Source: Bacillus pumilus
GTDB taxonomy: Bacteria > Bacillota > Bacilli > Bacillales > Bacillaceae
Assembly: GCA_001938995.1 (NCBI GenBank)
Contig: MKZN01000016.1
Coordinates: forward strand, 1-64,000
Direction: 5' to 3'
Length of the DNA stretch: 64,000 nt
In this document: positions 1-8,143 of the stretch, piece after piece
Layout of the letters: each line of letters starts with the position of its first letter
How positions within the stretch are numbered: the stretch's first letter is position 1
Position numbers and translations under genes: made by a program
The notes under the pieces: model-generated
What the model was told of the DNA's origin: nothing
Database searches by the model: none
Seen by the model: only the letters and a program-made list of their open reading frames with translations

Positions 1-5
1 GATTG

Positions 6-50
6 CCACACACCTAGCGAAGCTAGGCTAGGTGTGTGGGAGGCCTTTTT
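6..50 (+). terminator. Rho-independent terminator of an upstream gene outside the window
   Basis: A perfect 13-bp stem (6-18 with 27-39) with an 8-nt loop is followed by a short T run at 46-50. It would end a plus-strand transcript that begins left of the window. Confidence 0.7.
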
Positions 51-82
51 CATTAAATTTCATTCTTCATACAGACGCTGAA

Positions 83-124
83 AATAAAAAAGATTGTAGA
101 AAAACATGAGTTTCTCTACAATCT
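83..124 (-). terminator. Terminator of the S66 peptidase gene
   Basis: An inverted repeat (91-100 with 115-124) is followed on the minus strand by a T-rich run at 83-90, just past the peptidase stop codon. Confidence 0.7.
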
Positions 125-151
125 GAGGAAAGGGTCCACCCTTTCCTTTTC

Positions 152-1168
152 TTATGGTAAAAATGTCTGCGTTAATACAGCCTTCCCTTGTTGCATCTGC
201 ACTTCTGCATGCGCCCCGTTGATCAGTGTCATTTGTGGCGGAACATGCCCACAATCAATGTCATAAAGAATCGGTATTTGTAATTCTTGAGATAACTCTT
301 CATATATATCTGTGTATTCGTACCCTTCCACAGGCACATCCACTGCACTCCGTCCGAACATGATCCCTGAGCAATGATCAAACCACCCCGCCAATTTTAA
401 CTGCACGAGTGACCGCTTCATACTCGCGGCATTTAATGCGCAGTTTTCAAAGTACCATAGGATGGGATCACCTTTTATAAATGTGTCTTGAAATCCCCTC
501 ACATCTCCGAAGGGTGTTCCCGCTAAGTGACGTATGACATCAATACATCCACCCAACAGCCTCCCCTTCACAGTCATCTCCTGTTCGGGAATGGAACGCC
601 AGATGGTCGGTTCTGTTAAATGAAACACCTGTTTACTAGGCTGATCGTGTTGCCATTCTCTTTGATACTTAGATGAAGAATACTGGATCATGTCCGCCGC
701 TGGTAAAGTTGAGAGCACGTTTTCCCACATGGCGGTCGTCTGATCAGGTTCTTCACCACGAAGATCTACAAAGTTCGCACCATGCGCAGTTGCAATGCCT
801 GTTTTTATCGTGAAGGCTAGCAGCAGTACACTCGTATCTGAGTAACCGAGTATCCATTTTTTTCGCATTGTTGAGAAATCAAGATGCTCGAGCACTTCAA
901 TGAGTAACTGACCGCCCCATGGTGGGATGATATGGTCAATGTCGTCTCTAGTCATCATGTCTTGAAGTTCTTTTGCTCGTACGATGGCAGATGCCGACTT
1001 TGCTTTTTCCTGCTGCCACACCGTATCTCCGCATGTCACTTTGTAGCCTCTTTTCTTCATCTGCTCACATGAAAGCTGAAACATCTCATGCAGGGATGGT
1101 TGGACACCTGATGAAGGCGCTGTGACACCAATCGTTTGCCCTTTTTGCAAAAGTGGATATTGTATCAT
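152..1168 (-). CDS. S66 family peptidase (LD-carboxypeptidase / MccF-like)
   Basis: A 338-residue protein of the S66 serine peptidase family, which includes LD-carboxypeptidases that trim murein peptides and MccF proteins that cleave microcin C. The N-terminal GQTIGVTAPSSG segment is typical. The nucleophile Ser lies in LGYSDTS (about residue 111), and the catalytic Glu and His are probably in WYFENCALN (about 240) and CGHVPPQMTL (about 308). There is no signal peptide, so it acts in the cytoplasm. The start is supported by a G-rich Shine-Dalgarno site. It is followed by its own terminator and lies upstream of nothing on its strand. Whether it is a murein recycling enzyme or an MccF-type immunity protein cannot be decided from sequence alone. 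Confidence 0.85.
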   Translation of the reverse strand: MIQYPLLQKGQTIGVTAPSSGVQPSLHEMFQLSCEQMKKRGYKVTCGDTVWQQEKAKSASAIVRAKELQDMMTRDDIDHIIPPWGGQLLIEVLEHLDFSTMRKKWILGYSDTSVLLLAFTIKTGIATAHGANFVDLRGEEPDQTTAMWENVLSTLPAADMIQYSSSKYQREWQHDQPSKQVFHLTEPTIWRSIPEQEMTVKGRLLGGCIDVIRHLAGTPFGDVRGFQDTFIKGDPILWYFENCALNAASMKRSLVQLKLAGWFDHCSGIMFGRSAVDVPVEGYEYTDIYEELSQELQIPILYDIDCGHVPPQMTLINGAHAEVQMQQGKAVLTQTFLP

Positions 1169-1220
1169 TATTGCCCCCCTATCACTATTAACCTCTCACT
1201 CTACTCCAAGGATATTCACC

Positions 1221-2096
1221 TTACTCCTTTGATCGGAGCACAATATAAACACCTAAAAAGATACACAGAATCCCAATAAACGATCGGATCCCAATGTCTT
1301 CTCCCAAAAGCAACCAACCGAGAGTTGTACCTACGACTGGTTGAAAAAAGAAAAACAAACCACCACTCGAGGCATCCATGAGTTGAAGCCCCTTATTCCA
1401 TAAAAAGAAGGCAAGAGCTGTTGAGATGATGCCGAGATAGAGAATACCGCCCCATATCTCTGGCCTTACCATCTGCTCTACATCTAGTTGAGGCAAACGA
1501 TATAAAACAGGTGGCGTTAATGCAATAAACGCAACGATGATCGCATAGGTTGTAGTCACCACCTGAGGGTACGTTCCTGGAACACGTTTGAGCAGGACAG
1601 ACATCAGCGCCCAAGTGAATGCAGCGATGACCAACGAGAGGCCTCCCACAAATTCATCTGTTTGAACAGCCACACGTCCAATCATGATCATCACACCTAC
1701 TGTGGCAAGTAAAATAGATATACACTTCCTTACCGTGATCGCTTCTTTTAATAGAAAGAAAGCAAACAAAGCCATAAATGCAGGTGTCGCAGATGTGATG
1801 ACCGCCCCCATTTGTGCAGTTGTGTACATGGTGCCAATTTCTTGCGTCACAATGGATAGAAAGTTCCCTATAAGCCCAATCACGACAATAAGCGGTATAT
1901 CTTTTCGATCTAATCGAAAGGAATAACCGAGACGCCAAATAGTGAATATAAGGACAACTCCAGCAACTGCATATCTCATCCATACGAGTTCAAGTGGCGG
2001 TACAACAACTACAGTTACCTTTACAACGACATACATGCCTCCCCAAATACTTGCGGCTATCGCTAAGTACAAAGCACCAATGTATTTTTCATTCAT
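1221..2096 (-). CDS. EamA-family (DMT superfamily) transporter
   Basis: A 291-residue integral membrane protein with ten predicted helices arranged as two EamA repeats, the usual length and layout of drug/metabolite exporters. The first repeat begins ALYLAIAASIWGG and the second near residue 150 (LSLVIAAFTWALM). It ends in a short positively charged tail (VLRSKE), consistent with a cytoplasmic C-terminus. The start follows a GGGGGG Shine-Dalgarno site. The substrate is unknown. A leader of roughly 150 nt with two hairpins precedes it (see the regulatory entry at 2110-2185). Confidence 0.85.
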   Translation of the reverse strand: MNEKYIGALYLAIAASIWGGMYVVVKVTVVVVPPLELVWMRYAVAGVVLIFTIWRLGYSFRLDRKDIPLIVVIGLIGNFLSIVTQEIGTMYTTAQMGAVITSATPAFMALFAFFLLKEAITVRKCISILLATVGVMIMIGRVAVQTDEFVGGLSLVIAAFTWALMSVLLKRVPGTYPQVVTTTYAIIVAFIALTPPVLYRLPQLDVEQMVRPEIWGGILYLGIISTALAFFLWNKGLQLMDASSGGLFFFFQPVVGTTLGWLLLGEDIGIRSFIGILCIFLGVYIVLRSKE

Positions 2097-2109
2097 CTTT
2101 TTCCCCCCG

Positions 2110-2185
2110 TTACTGGATATATCAACATTGTGATATCCATATCCGGAGATCCCTCTCCGTTATGGACGGAGGGAGTTTGGTACAT
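2110..2185 (-). promoter_or_regulatory. Structured 5' leader of the EamA transporter
   Basis: On the minus strand the leader contains two successive hairpins: one built from TCCCTCCGT with ACGGAGAGGGA (about 2148-2176) and one from TGGATAT with ATATCCA (about 2113-2140). A TATAAT-like element lies about 60 nt further upstream. I do not recognise it as a known riboswitch class and see no T-box or guanidine-aptamer consensus. The region 2097-2389 holds nothing else that I can name. Confidence 0.3.
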
Positions 2186-2389
2186 CATGTTCAAACAACG
2201 GTTTCCATCGCATCATCTTCACCTCAATTGTTTTTATTTTCTGATTATATGAACTTTATAACAACTTTTGGTTCACTTCAATCCTTTTTTCTCTCTATAA
2301 TGGAAGAGATACGGGCATTGACATGCTGAATTTGTTTACGTATAGTCATTTCAACTATAGATGAACGCATAGAAAAGGAGTAGAGGTCG

Positions 2390-3115
2390 TTGGATATAGA
2401 AGCTAGGAAGCATATTCCTCGTGTGAAACATGACGCGTTTCTCGAGGGAGTGAAAGATTGTGTGCCGACCCTGCTCGGTTATATGAGCATTGGATTCGCA
2501 TTTGGAATTGTAGGAATTAGTGCGGAGTTAAGTATATGGGACATTGCGCTTCTATCAATTTTTGTATACGCAGGAGCTGCGCAGTTTATCATCTGTGCAT
2601 TGCTTGTTACAGGGAGTCCTCTTTCCGCTATTATTCTCACAACATTTATTGTCAACTTGAGGCATTTGCTACTCAGTCTCACTCTGGCTCCTCACTTTAC
2701 ACGCTATTCTACGAAGCAAAATATTGGATTTGGTCTATTGTTGACAGACGAATCCTTTGGGGTTGCCATGAATAAATTAGCGCAGCAAGGAAAGCTGAAC
2801 AATCGATGGATGCATGGGCTGAACCTCACTGCTTATGGATGCTGGATTGCTTCCTGTACTCTTGGCGGCATTTTTGGGCACTGGATCTCAAATCCTGAAG
2901 CACTCGGTCTTGATTTTGCCCTTTCTGCTATGTTTGCTGCCTTATTGATTCTTTCTCTTCAAACTGTGCCAAAAAACAAGCTCATTCATCGACTATCACT
3001 TGTGTTGTATATGGTGATTGCGATGTTTATTCTGCTTCACTTTGTTTCTTCACACGTGGCGGTTTTGATAGCAACCGTCATTGTTGCAACCATTGGGGTG
3101 GTGACAGATAAATAA
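2390..3115 (+). CDS. azlC: AzlC family branched-chain amino acid exporter subunit
   Basis: A 241-residue membrane protein of the AzlC family, the large subunit of the AzlCD branched-chain amino acid exporter. The family core is visible: LGYMSIGFAFGIVGI, YAGAAQF at about 60-66, NLRHLLLSLTLAPH and LLTDESFGVA. The start is TTG, chosen because AAAAGGAG lies 9 nt upstream. Its TAA overlaps the ATG of the next gene (TAATG), so the two are translationally coupled. No AzlB-type Lrp regulator gene is next to it. The symbol is a family name; the operon context differs from B. subtilis azlBCD. Confidence 0.85.
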   Translation: MDIEARKHIPRVKHDAFLEGVKDCVPTLLGYMSIGFAFGIVGISAELSIWDIALLSIFVYAGAAQFIICALLVTGSPLSAIILTTFIVNLRHLLLSLTLAPHFTRYSTKQNIGFGLLLTDESFGVAMNKLAQQGKLNNRWMHGLNLTAYGCWIASCTLGGIFGHWISNPEALGLDFALSAMFAALLILSLQTVPKNKLIHRLSLVLYMVIAMFILLHFVSSHVAVLIATVIVATIGVVTDK

Positions 3116-3432
3116 TGAGTAGCTTGATGATATGGCTTATTCTTGGTTGTATGATCGTGACTGTCATTCCTAGGATTGTCCCATTTTTATTTGTACGACG
3201 TATTCAATTACCAGAAGTCGTACTCAAATGGTTATCGTTCATCCCAATTTGTATATTCACTGCTTTGATTGCGGAACATCTATTCATCCATACCTCAACA
3301 GGGGTCACCGTTCATTGGATGTATCTCGCTGTCTTGGTTCCTACCGTGCTGATGGCTATTTGGACAAAGAGCTTATCAATTACCGTTCTGATTGGCGTCA
3401 TGCTAATGGCTACTGCTAGATGGTATTTCTAA
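3115..3432 (+). CDS. azlD: AzlD family small subunit
   Basis: A 105-residue protein with about four membrane helices and the AzlD layout, including the early VIPRIVPFLF and WLSFIPICIFTALI segments. It overlaps azlC by one base and is followed directly by a strong terminator, so azlCD form a two-gene unit. AzlD is required with AzlC for export of branched-chain amino acids or their analogues. Confidence 0.85.
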   Translation: MSSLMIWLILGCMIVTVIPRIVPFLFVRRIQLPEVVLKWLSFIPICIFTALIAEHLFIHTSTGVTVHWMYLAVLVPTVLMAIWTKSLSITVLIGVMLMATARWYF

Positions 3433-3434
3433 AG

Positions 3435-3470
3435 TGAAAAAGCTTAACCGCATGTGGGTTAAGCTTTTTC
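3435..3470. terminator. Bidirectional terminator between azlD and csbD
   Basis: An almost perfect stem of AAAAAGCTTAACC with GGTTAAGCTTTTT and a short loop, A-rich on one side and T-rich on the other, so it can serve both converging genes. Confidence 0.8.
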
Positions 3471-3487
3471 ATCCATTTTCAGAAGAT

Positions 3488-3673
3488 CTATTCGCTTAGT
3501 TTATTTTTCACGTCACCTTTTTTATCTTGGAGTTTCCCTTTTGCTTGATCCTTTTTCCCTTCCGCCTTCAGGTTATGGTGATTAGTTGCTTCGCCAAGTT
3601 TTTCCTTCACTTGACCTTTGACTTGATTTGTTTTTCCTTTCGCTTTATCCATGTGTCCTTTTTGTTCACTCAT
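3488..3673 (-). CDS. csbD: CsbD family general stress protein
   Basis: A 61-residue, Lys/Gln/Asp-rich, very hydrophilic protein with the CsbD repeats DKAKGKTNQVKGQVKEKLG and AEGKKDQAKGKLQDKKGDVK. CsbD proteins are abundant small cytosolic stress proteins of unknown biochemical role; B. subtilis csbD belongs to the SigB regulon. The start is the ATG of MSEQKG, because GGAGGTGG lies 5 nt before it; a longer version starting at TTG would contain that Shine-Dalgarno site. A SigB-like promoter is visible upstream (3705-3729). Confidence 0.9.
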   Translation of the reverse strand: MSEQKGHMDKAKGKTNQVKGQVKEKLGEATNHHNLKAEGKKDQAKGKLQDKKGDVKNKLSE

Positions 3674-3704
3674 TTGTTCCACCTCCAAGTTTGTTACTAT
3701 TCAT

Positions 3705-3729
3705 TTAGCCTTTTTGGAAGATTTAAAAC
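3705..3729 (-). promoter_or_regulatory. Possible SigB promoter of csbD
   Basis: On the minus strand GTTTTA, a 13-nt spacer and GGCTAA resemble the SigB consensus GTTTAA-N12-14-GGGTAT. The -10 matches only partly; the case rests on the known SigB control of csbD. Confidence 0.4.
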
Positions 3730-3807
3730 ATCTGAGTGTGCGACGGTTATGTTTCCGGTATGATAGAAATATTGATATTAAAATGAAAGATTGGTGGTTG
3801 TGCAATA

Positions 3808-4371
3808 ATGTTACCTGAAAACATGTTCACAGTTCGTGAAGTGACCTATCGTATTCGGTCTGCTGCTTTAGCAGATGCCAAAAAGTTATCAGCTCTCAGA
3901 CTGAAAATCGATGGTGAAACAGAATACTTAGACCGTGAACCAGGCGAGGCCTTTATTGATGAAGAGGGATTTAAAGCTTTGATCCAAGAGGATTCCAAGC
4001 AAAGCCGGCATCTATTTTTGGTCGCTGACATTGAAGGAGAGATTGTAGGTTTTTCAAGATGTGAAGGTCATTCACTCAAACGCTCAGCTCACAAAGTAAC
4101 ATTTGGCGTCGCCGTAAAGAAAGATGTATGGGGCTATAAAATCGGCAAAGAGCTTTTAGCCAAATCGATCAACTGGGCAGATTCACAAGGCGTCCAAAAG
4201 ATCTCAATCCAAGTGCTTGAAACCAATCAAAAAGCCATTCGGTTATATGAGCAACATGGCTTTGAGATTGAAGGTATTCTAAAAAAAGATAAACTACTTT
4301 CAGACGGAACGTATTATGATACAGTTGTGATGGGGAGACAGCGTCCAACCTCATCGACTTACAACACATAA
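3808..4371 (+). CDS. GNAT family N-acetyltransferase
   Basis: A 187-residue acetyltransferase of the RimI/RimJ-like GNAT fold. The acetyl-CoA pyrophosphate loop is present in modified form (VWGYKIGKELLAKSINWA, about 109-126), followed by the typical ISIQVLETNQKAIRLYEQHGFEIEG segment in which the Asn and Tyr position CoA. The acceptor is unknown. Its 3' end overlaps the end of the convergent LysE gene by 13 bp. An alternative start at the internal ATG (MFTVREV) is possible. Confidence 0.85.
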   Translation: MLPENMFTVREVTYRIRSAALADAKKLSALRLKIDGETEYLDREPGEAFIDEEGFKALIQEDSKQSRHLFLVADIEGEIVGFSRCEGHSLKRSAHKVTFGVAVKKDVWGYKIGKELLAKSINWADSQGVQKISIQVLETNQKAIRLYEQHGFEIEGILKKDKLLSDGTYYDTVVMGRQRPTSSTYNT

Positions 4372-4946
4372 CCCCATATCATAGAAATCGCACTGTACAC
4401 AAGTAGTAACCCCATGACAAATTGAAACGGTCGCTGATAAACGGCAAGGAAACGCTTAAACAAAGAGCCGAATAAACTCCAGCTGAACGTACCTAAAAAC
4501 CCAATGAATGCAAGAGCCATTGTCAAAAAGAAGACCTGTATATTGGACTGTCCATACGGCAGTACAAATGTTGAAATAACCGTTAACCCATACAAAATCG
4601 CTTTCGGGTTGATAAATTGCAGCAACATACCAGGAAAGAAATGATTATAGCGATCCAATGTTTCGTCATCGCTATCTCTACTTTTCATGATTTTGACAGC
4701 CAAATACAGCATATAAAAGGCTCCGATGAAACTCATCACCCAGCCTATTTTCGGCATGACCTGTTGAAGAATGATATTGAAGAAACAACTTAAACACAAA
4801 ATGACGAAAAATCCTATACCAACACCTAAACAAAATCGAAATGTTTGTTTTACCCCATACTTATTTGTAAAGGCCATGGCCATGATATTGTTTGGCCCAG
4901 GTGTGAAGCTGGTGACAAAAGCATATATTAGCATGGAAAGAATCAA
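4359..4946 (-). CDS. LysE family amino acid exporter
   Basis: A 195-residue membrane protein with six hydrophobic segments. It shows the LysE/RhtB hallmark FTPGPNNIMAMAFTNKYGVKQTF (residues 14-36), which occurs just after the first helix. This family exports amino acids or related compounds. A TTG start is supported by AGAGGGGG at a suitable distance; the ATG four codons later (MLIYAF) is an alternative. It is divergent from the XRE-cupin regulator at 5060, which probably controls it. Confidence 0.85.
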   Translation of the reverse strand: MILSMLIYAFVTSFTPGPNNIMAMAFTNKYGVKQTFRFCLGVGIGFFVILCLSCFFNIILQQVMPKIGWVMSFIGAFYMLYLAVKIMKSRDSDDETLDRYNHFFPGMLLQFINPKAILYGLTVISTFVLPYGQSNIQVFFLTMALAFIGFLGTFSWSLFGSLFKRFLAVYQRPFQFVMGLLLVYSAISMIWGYVL

Positions 4947-4970
4947 GATGCCGCCCCCTCTTTTACGTTA

Positions 4971-5032
4971 TATAGACCACAAAGTCTTTATCACGTACAT
5001 ATTACGTTTTATTGTACTATCTGGTCTTTATA
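4971..5032. promoter_or_regulatory. Inverted repeats in the LysE / XRE intergenic region
   Basis: TATAGACCA at 4971-4979 is mirrored by TGGTCTTTATA at 5022-5032, with AAAGTCTTTAT close to the first arm. The 113-bp divergent intergenic region must hold both promoters. The repeats are candidate binding sites for the adjacent HTH-cupin protein; this is inferred from position and symmetry only. Confidence 0.35.
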
Positions 5033-5059
5033 AAGTAAATACAGAAAGGAGCTTTTTGA

Positions 5060-5614
5060 ATGGAAGACGTTCAATCGATTATTTCAAAAAATGTAAAACT
5101 TCTCAGAGATCAAAAAAAGTTGAGCCTTGAAAAGATGGCAGAATTAACGGGTGTCAGCAAGACCATGATTGGGCAAATTGAAAGAGGAGAATCAACGCCT
5201 ACGATCACTACTTTGTGGAAGATCGCCAATGGCTTAAAGGTTTCTTTTAGCGAGCTCATCTATGCACCACAGCCAGAAATCAAAGTGGTGCGTAAAGAAG
5301 ATGGACAGGTTTTAACAGAGGACGAAGGAAGGTATCGTGTGTATACCACTTTCCCATTTGATGACCGAAGGAAATTCGAAGTATACCAAGTAGAAATTGA
5401 TCTTAGCGGCTCATTACGTGCGGATGAACATATTGGAGGGACCGAGGAATTAATCACTGTTTTTGAAGGAGTGCTTGATTTAACCATTGGTGATGAAAGA
5501 TACACATTAACAGCCGGCGACTCGATTCGTTTCAAAGCAGATCGTGCCCATGAGTATAAACAGTCGGGGGAACACATGGTACGACTGCAGATGATCCTCT
5601 ATTATCCCAATTGA
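5060..5614 (+). CDS. XRE family regulator with C-terminal cupin domain
   Basis: A 184-residue protein with an N-terminal HTH_3 domain (about residues 7-62; LSLEKMAELTGVSKTMIGQIERGESTPTI) and a C-terminal small-molecule-binding cupin (about 105-180; EHIGGTEELITVFEGVLDLTIG and AGDSIRFKADRAHEYKQSG). This two-domain layout is common among local regulators of transporters and amino acid metabolism. AAAGGAG lies well before the ATG. It is divergent from the LysE exporter, which suggests that it senses an amino acid or analogue and controls its export. Confidence 0.9.
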   Translation: MEDVQSIISKNVKLLRDQKKLSLEKMAELTGVSKTMIGQIERGESTPTITTLWKIANGLKVSFSELIYAPQPEIKVVRKEDGQVLTEDEGRYRVYTTFPFDDRRKFEVYQVEIDLSGSLRADEHIGGTEELITVFEGVLDLTIGDERYTLTAGDSIRFKADRAHEYKQSGEHMVRLQMILYYPN

Positions 5615-5649
5615 AAAAGCTGACAGGTTCTGTGTACCTGTCAGCTTTT
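5614..5649 (+). terminator. Terminator of the XRE-cupin gene
   Basis: A stem of AAAAGCTGACAGGT with ACCTGTCAGCTTTT begins right at the stop codon. The stretch 5650-5830 beyond it holds only a good Shine-Dalgarno site followed by a three-codon frame, and nothing I recognise. Confidence 0.8.
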
Positions 5650-5827
5650 ATTCTATTTAATTCATACCTGGATTACGGACAGACTTGCATTATTCTACAA
5701 GGAGTCACTGCAATTTCTACTCATTTGATTCTCGTGAAACACTTGATGACGGAGGTGACTTCATGAAAAAATAGCTTATCTGCTTTCAACTTTTCCCTCT
5801 ACACCTTGACGACTACACCTTAAACGT

Positions 5828-5868
5828 CAAAAAGGTCGATCAAGCCTATAACCACTTGATCGATCTTT
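5828..5868 (-). terminator. Terminator of the MarR-nitroreductase-monooxygenase operon
   Basis: AAAGGTCGATCAAG pairs with CTTGATCGATCTTT (one mismatch); on the minus strand it is followed by a T-rich tract, directly after the monooxygenase stop. Confidence 0.75.
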
Positions 5869-5870
5869 GT

Positions 5871-6923
5871 TTATTTTTGCTCTGCTTCCCAGCGGGCAAC
5901 TTCTTCTCTCACTTTAGGAGCAACTTCTTTTCCAAATAACTCAATGGCCTTCAGCACCTGGTCATGTGGCATAGAGCCTACCGGTACATGAAGCATGAAA
6001 CGGGTAATTCCTACATTTTTTCGCAGATGGATGACTTTCTCCGCCACTGCATCTGGATCTCCAACATATAGTGCACCTTCTAATGTTCTCGCTGCATCAA
6101 ACGTAGAACGTGTATAAGGTCCCCAGCCCCGCTCTCTCGCTAATGTATTCATCACATGCTGTGTGGAAGGGAAAAATTGATCTGCTGCCTGTTCCGTTTC
6201 CTCTGCAACAAATCCATGTGAATGAGAGGCAACAGTTAGTTTCTCTGGGTCATGTCCAGCATGTACAGCAGCTTGCTTGTACAGTTGTACAAGTGGTGCG
6301 AATTGTCGTGGACTTCCTCCAATGATGGCAAGGACAAGCGGTAATCCTAATAATCCTGCACGTACGACGGATTCACGGTTCCCCCCACTACCAATCCAGA
6401 TTGGTAGTGGATCTTGAACAGGTCTTGGATATACCCCAACATCCTGAATTGCTGGACGGTGTTTTCCACTCCACGTCACACGCTCTGACTGTTGTAATTT
6501 CAACAGCAAATCAAGCTTTTCTTCAAATAATTCTTCATAATCATCTAGGTCATAGCCAAAGAGCGGGAATGATTCAATAAAAGATCCGCGCCCTGCCATG
6601 ATCTCTGCCCGTCCGTTCGATAGTCCATCCAATGTAGCGAAATCCTGAAATACACGAACAGGATCTGCGGATGAAAGAACTGTCACGGCACTCGTCAGGC
6701 GAATATTCGTTGTTTGTGTTGCCGCAGCTGCTAATACGACTGCTGGATTCGATGCGGCAAAATCTTCCCTGTGGTGCTCACCAACACCAAATACATCTAA
6801 TCCTATTTGGTCAGCTAAGATAATTTCTTCTACTACTTCTCGAATTCGCTGAGCATGACTAACGGTTTTCCCCGTTTGAAAATCAGGTGTTGTTTCAACA
6901 AATGTACTAATTCCTAGTTCCAT
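5871..6923 (-). CDS. LLM class flavin-dependent oxidoreductase
   Basis: A 350-residue protein of the bacterial luciferase-like monooxygenase superfamily, an FMN-dependent TIM barrel. Characteristic segments are [26 protein letters not shown] (about 46-70), [29 protein letters not shown] (about 86-114) and [19 protein letters not shown] (about 173-191). The reaction and substrate are unknown. It is the last gene of a minus-strand operon behind a MarR regulator and a nitroreductase (17 bp after the latter), which suggests a role in detoxifying quinones, nitro-compounds or electrophiles. Confidence 0.9.
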   Translation of the reverse strand: MELGISTFVETTPDFQTGKTVSHAQRIREVVEEIILADQIGLDVFGVGEHHREDFAASNPAVVLAAAATQTTNIRLTSAVTVLSSADPVRVFQDFATLDGLSNGRAEIMAGRGSFIESFPLFGYDLDDYEELFEEKLDLLLKLQQSERVTWSGKHRPAIQDVGVYPRPVQDPLPIWIGSGGNRESVVRAGLLGLPLVLAIIGGSPRQFAPLVQLYKQAAVHAGHDPEKLTVASHSHGFVAEETEQAADQFFPSTQHVMNTLARERGWGPYTRSTFDAARTLEGALYVGDPDAVAEKVIHLRKNVGITRFMLHVPVGSMPHDQVLKAIELFGKEVAPKVREEVARWEAEQK

Positions 6924-6940
6924 GTGTGGAACCCCCTATC

Positions 6941-7564
6941 TTATAAATAAGTCACAAATTCAGAGACTGGTTTTCGGTAACCTCTTGCTTTTCTGCTTTC
7001 TACTTTCTCTTTTCCGAGCGTGATCATTAAAACAGGGACCAAATCAGAATTGATGTTCAACACTTTTTTCATTGCCTCAGGATCAAAACCAATCATCGGG
7101 CACGTGTCCCACCCTTTGTTTTTCGCTGCGAGCATAAATAGCATGGCAGATAACGAAGCATTTCGGATGGCTTCTTCCTTCTGAAAGTCGGTTCCTCGCT
7201 GCTCATAAACGCTTATTGTCTCTCTGACCATCTCATCATATTGCTGTGTATTAAGAATGCCTAACATCTTTAATCCTTCATATATATACCCTGCTTGTTG
7301 ATAAGCTTTTGGATCCCCTAGCACAATAATAGCTGCGGACGCGGAATGAACCTTATATTGTCCATATGCGGCTTCTCTTACTTGTTCTTTTAGTTCATCT
7401 GTTTGGACGACGACATATTGTGTATGCTGTAAATTAAAGGCGGATGGCGCCAATTTCACTTCTTCAAAAATGCTATTAAGCTCTTCTCTCGAAATCGAGA
7501 TATCGGGTAAAAAATTGGATGCGGATCTTCTTTCTCGTACCACTGTATCAAAGCTGAGTGTCAT
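6941..7564 (-). CDS. Nitroreductase family protein, MhqN-like
   Basis: A 207-residue FMN-dependent nitroreductase. The start RERRSASNF, the motif LAPSAFNLQHTQYVVV and the C-terminal KGWDTCPMIGFDPEAM plus GYRKPVSEF agree well with B. subtilis MhqN, a member of the methylhydroquinone/catechol stress regulon, as I remember that sequence. The start is the ATG of MTLSFD, which has AGAGGAAA upstream and overlaps the end of the MarR gene by 17 bp, so the two are translationally coupled. It probably reduces quinones or nitroaromatics in the cytoplasm. It is more than family-level similarity to MhqN, but the gene context differs, so I leave the symbol blank. Confidence 0.9.
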   Translation of the reverse strand: MTLSFDTVVRERRSASNFLPDISISREELNSIFEEVKLAPSAFNLQHTQYVVVQTDELKEQVREAAYGQYKVHSASAAIIVLGDPKAYQQAGYIYEGLKMLGILNTQQYDEMVRETISVYEQRGTDFQKEEAIRNASLSAMLFMLAAKNKGWDTCPMIGFDPEAMKKVLNINSDLVPVLMITLGKEKVESRKARGYRKPVSEFVTYL

Positions 7565-8021
7565 GTTGTTTCCTCTTTTCTTGTAGTTGTTTTGCACCTA
7601 GACCGATCTTTTTCAGCAATTCAATGAGCTGCTCTTTTTCTTCCTTGTCAATAAAAGACAAGTTTTGTGAAATGACATCTGTATGTTTAGGGAATATAAC
7701 GTCAAATATTTGTCTCCCTTTTTCCGTCAGGCATACATGAAATACTCGTTTGTCAGTGGGTGCACAATGTCTTTTTACTAGTTCTTGTTTTTCTAACTTA
7801 TTGACGTAATATGTAATGCTTCCACTAGGGATAAACAAAATGTCACTAATTCTTTGGACAGGTTGCGAACCCTTACTATAGAGCAGTTCAAGAATCTGAA
7901 AATTTTCAAATCCGATATCATAACGTTCAATGTCTTTTTGGATATTTGTAAATAGAACCTGATGGGCTTTCCTCCATACACGAAAAAGCCTCAAATCTAA
8001 TTCATGTTCATGCTGCACCAT
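7548..8021 (-). CDS. MarR family transcriptional regulator (MhqR-like)
   Basis: A 157-residue winged-helix regulator. The HTH region is SQPVQRISDILFIPSGSITYYVNKLEKQELV and the wing is CAPTDKRVFHVCLTEKG. The length, gene partners (MhqN-like nitroreductase, flavin monooxygenase) and sequence suggest an MhqR-type repressor that responds to quinone-like electrophiles. The start MVQHEH is set by AAAAGGAG 8 nt upstream; a TTG seven codons earlier would bury that site. Two tandem palindromes (8046-8083) precede the gene and are probably its own operator. One Cys in the wing region (about residue 86) could be a redox sensor; that is inference. Confidence 0.9.
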   Translation of the reverse strand: MVQHEHELDLRLFRVWRKAHQVLFTNIQKDIERYDIGFENFQILELLYSKGSQPVQRISDILFIPSGSITYYVNKLEKQELVKRHCAPTDKRVFHVCLTEKGRQIFDVIFPKHTDVISQNLSFIDKEEKEQLIELLKKIGLGAKQLQEKRKQHDTQL

Positions 8022-8045
8022 GGCAACTACTCCTTTTTTCAAAGA

Positions 8046-8083
8046 ATCCTAATACTAGGATAAATTTATCCTAACACTAGGAT
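8046..8083. promoter_or_regulatory. Tandem palindromic operators of the MarR operon
   Basis: ATCCTAATACTAGGAT (8046-8061) and ATCCTAACACTAGGAT (8068-8083) are two nearly identical inverted repeats, centre to centre 22 bp apart, i.e. two helical turns. They end about 25 bp upstream of the MarR start. The position and symmetry fit two MarR dimers bound to the same face of the DNA. Confidence 0.75.
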
Positions 8084-8110
8084 ATTTACTTGTCAACGTG
8101 TTTGTTTATC

Positions 8111-8141
8111 AAAAAAGACCACTCTCGGCAAGTGGTCTTTT
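8111..8141. terminator. Terminator of the RibD-like reductase gene
   Basis: AAAAGACCACT pairs with AGTGGTCTTTT around a short loop just beyond the stop codon of the next minus-strand gene. Confidence 0.75.
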
Positions 8142-8143
8142 CC

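Noticed and set aside
1393-1983. Minus-strand open frames in other phases inside the EamA gene
   Set aside because: Cys/His-rich shadow frames without start signals; the EamA frame accounts for the region.
5710-5780. Good Shine-Dalgarno site followed by ATG in the gap behind the XRE-cupin gene
   Set aside because: The frame stops after three codons; a leader peptide is conceivable, but no gene follows on that strand.
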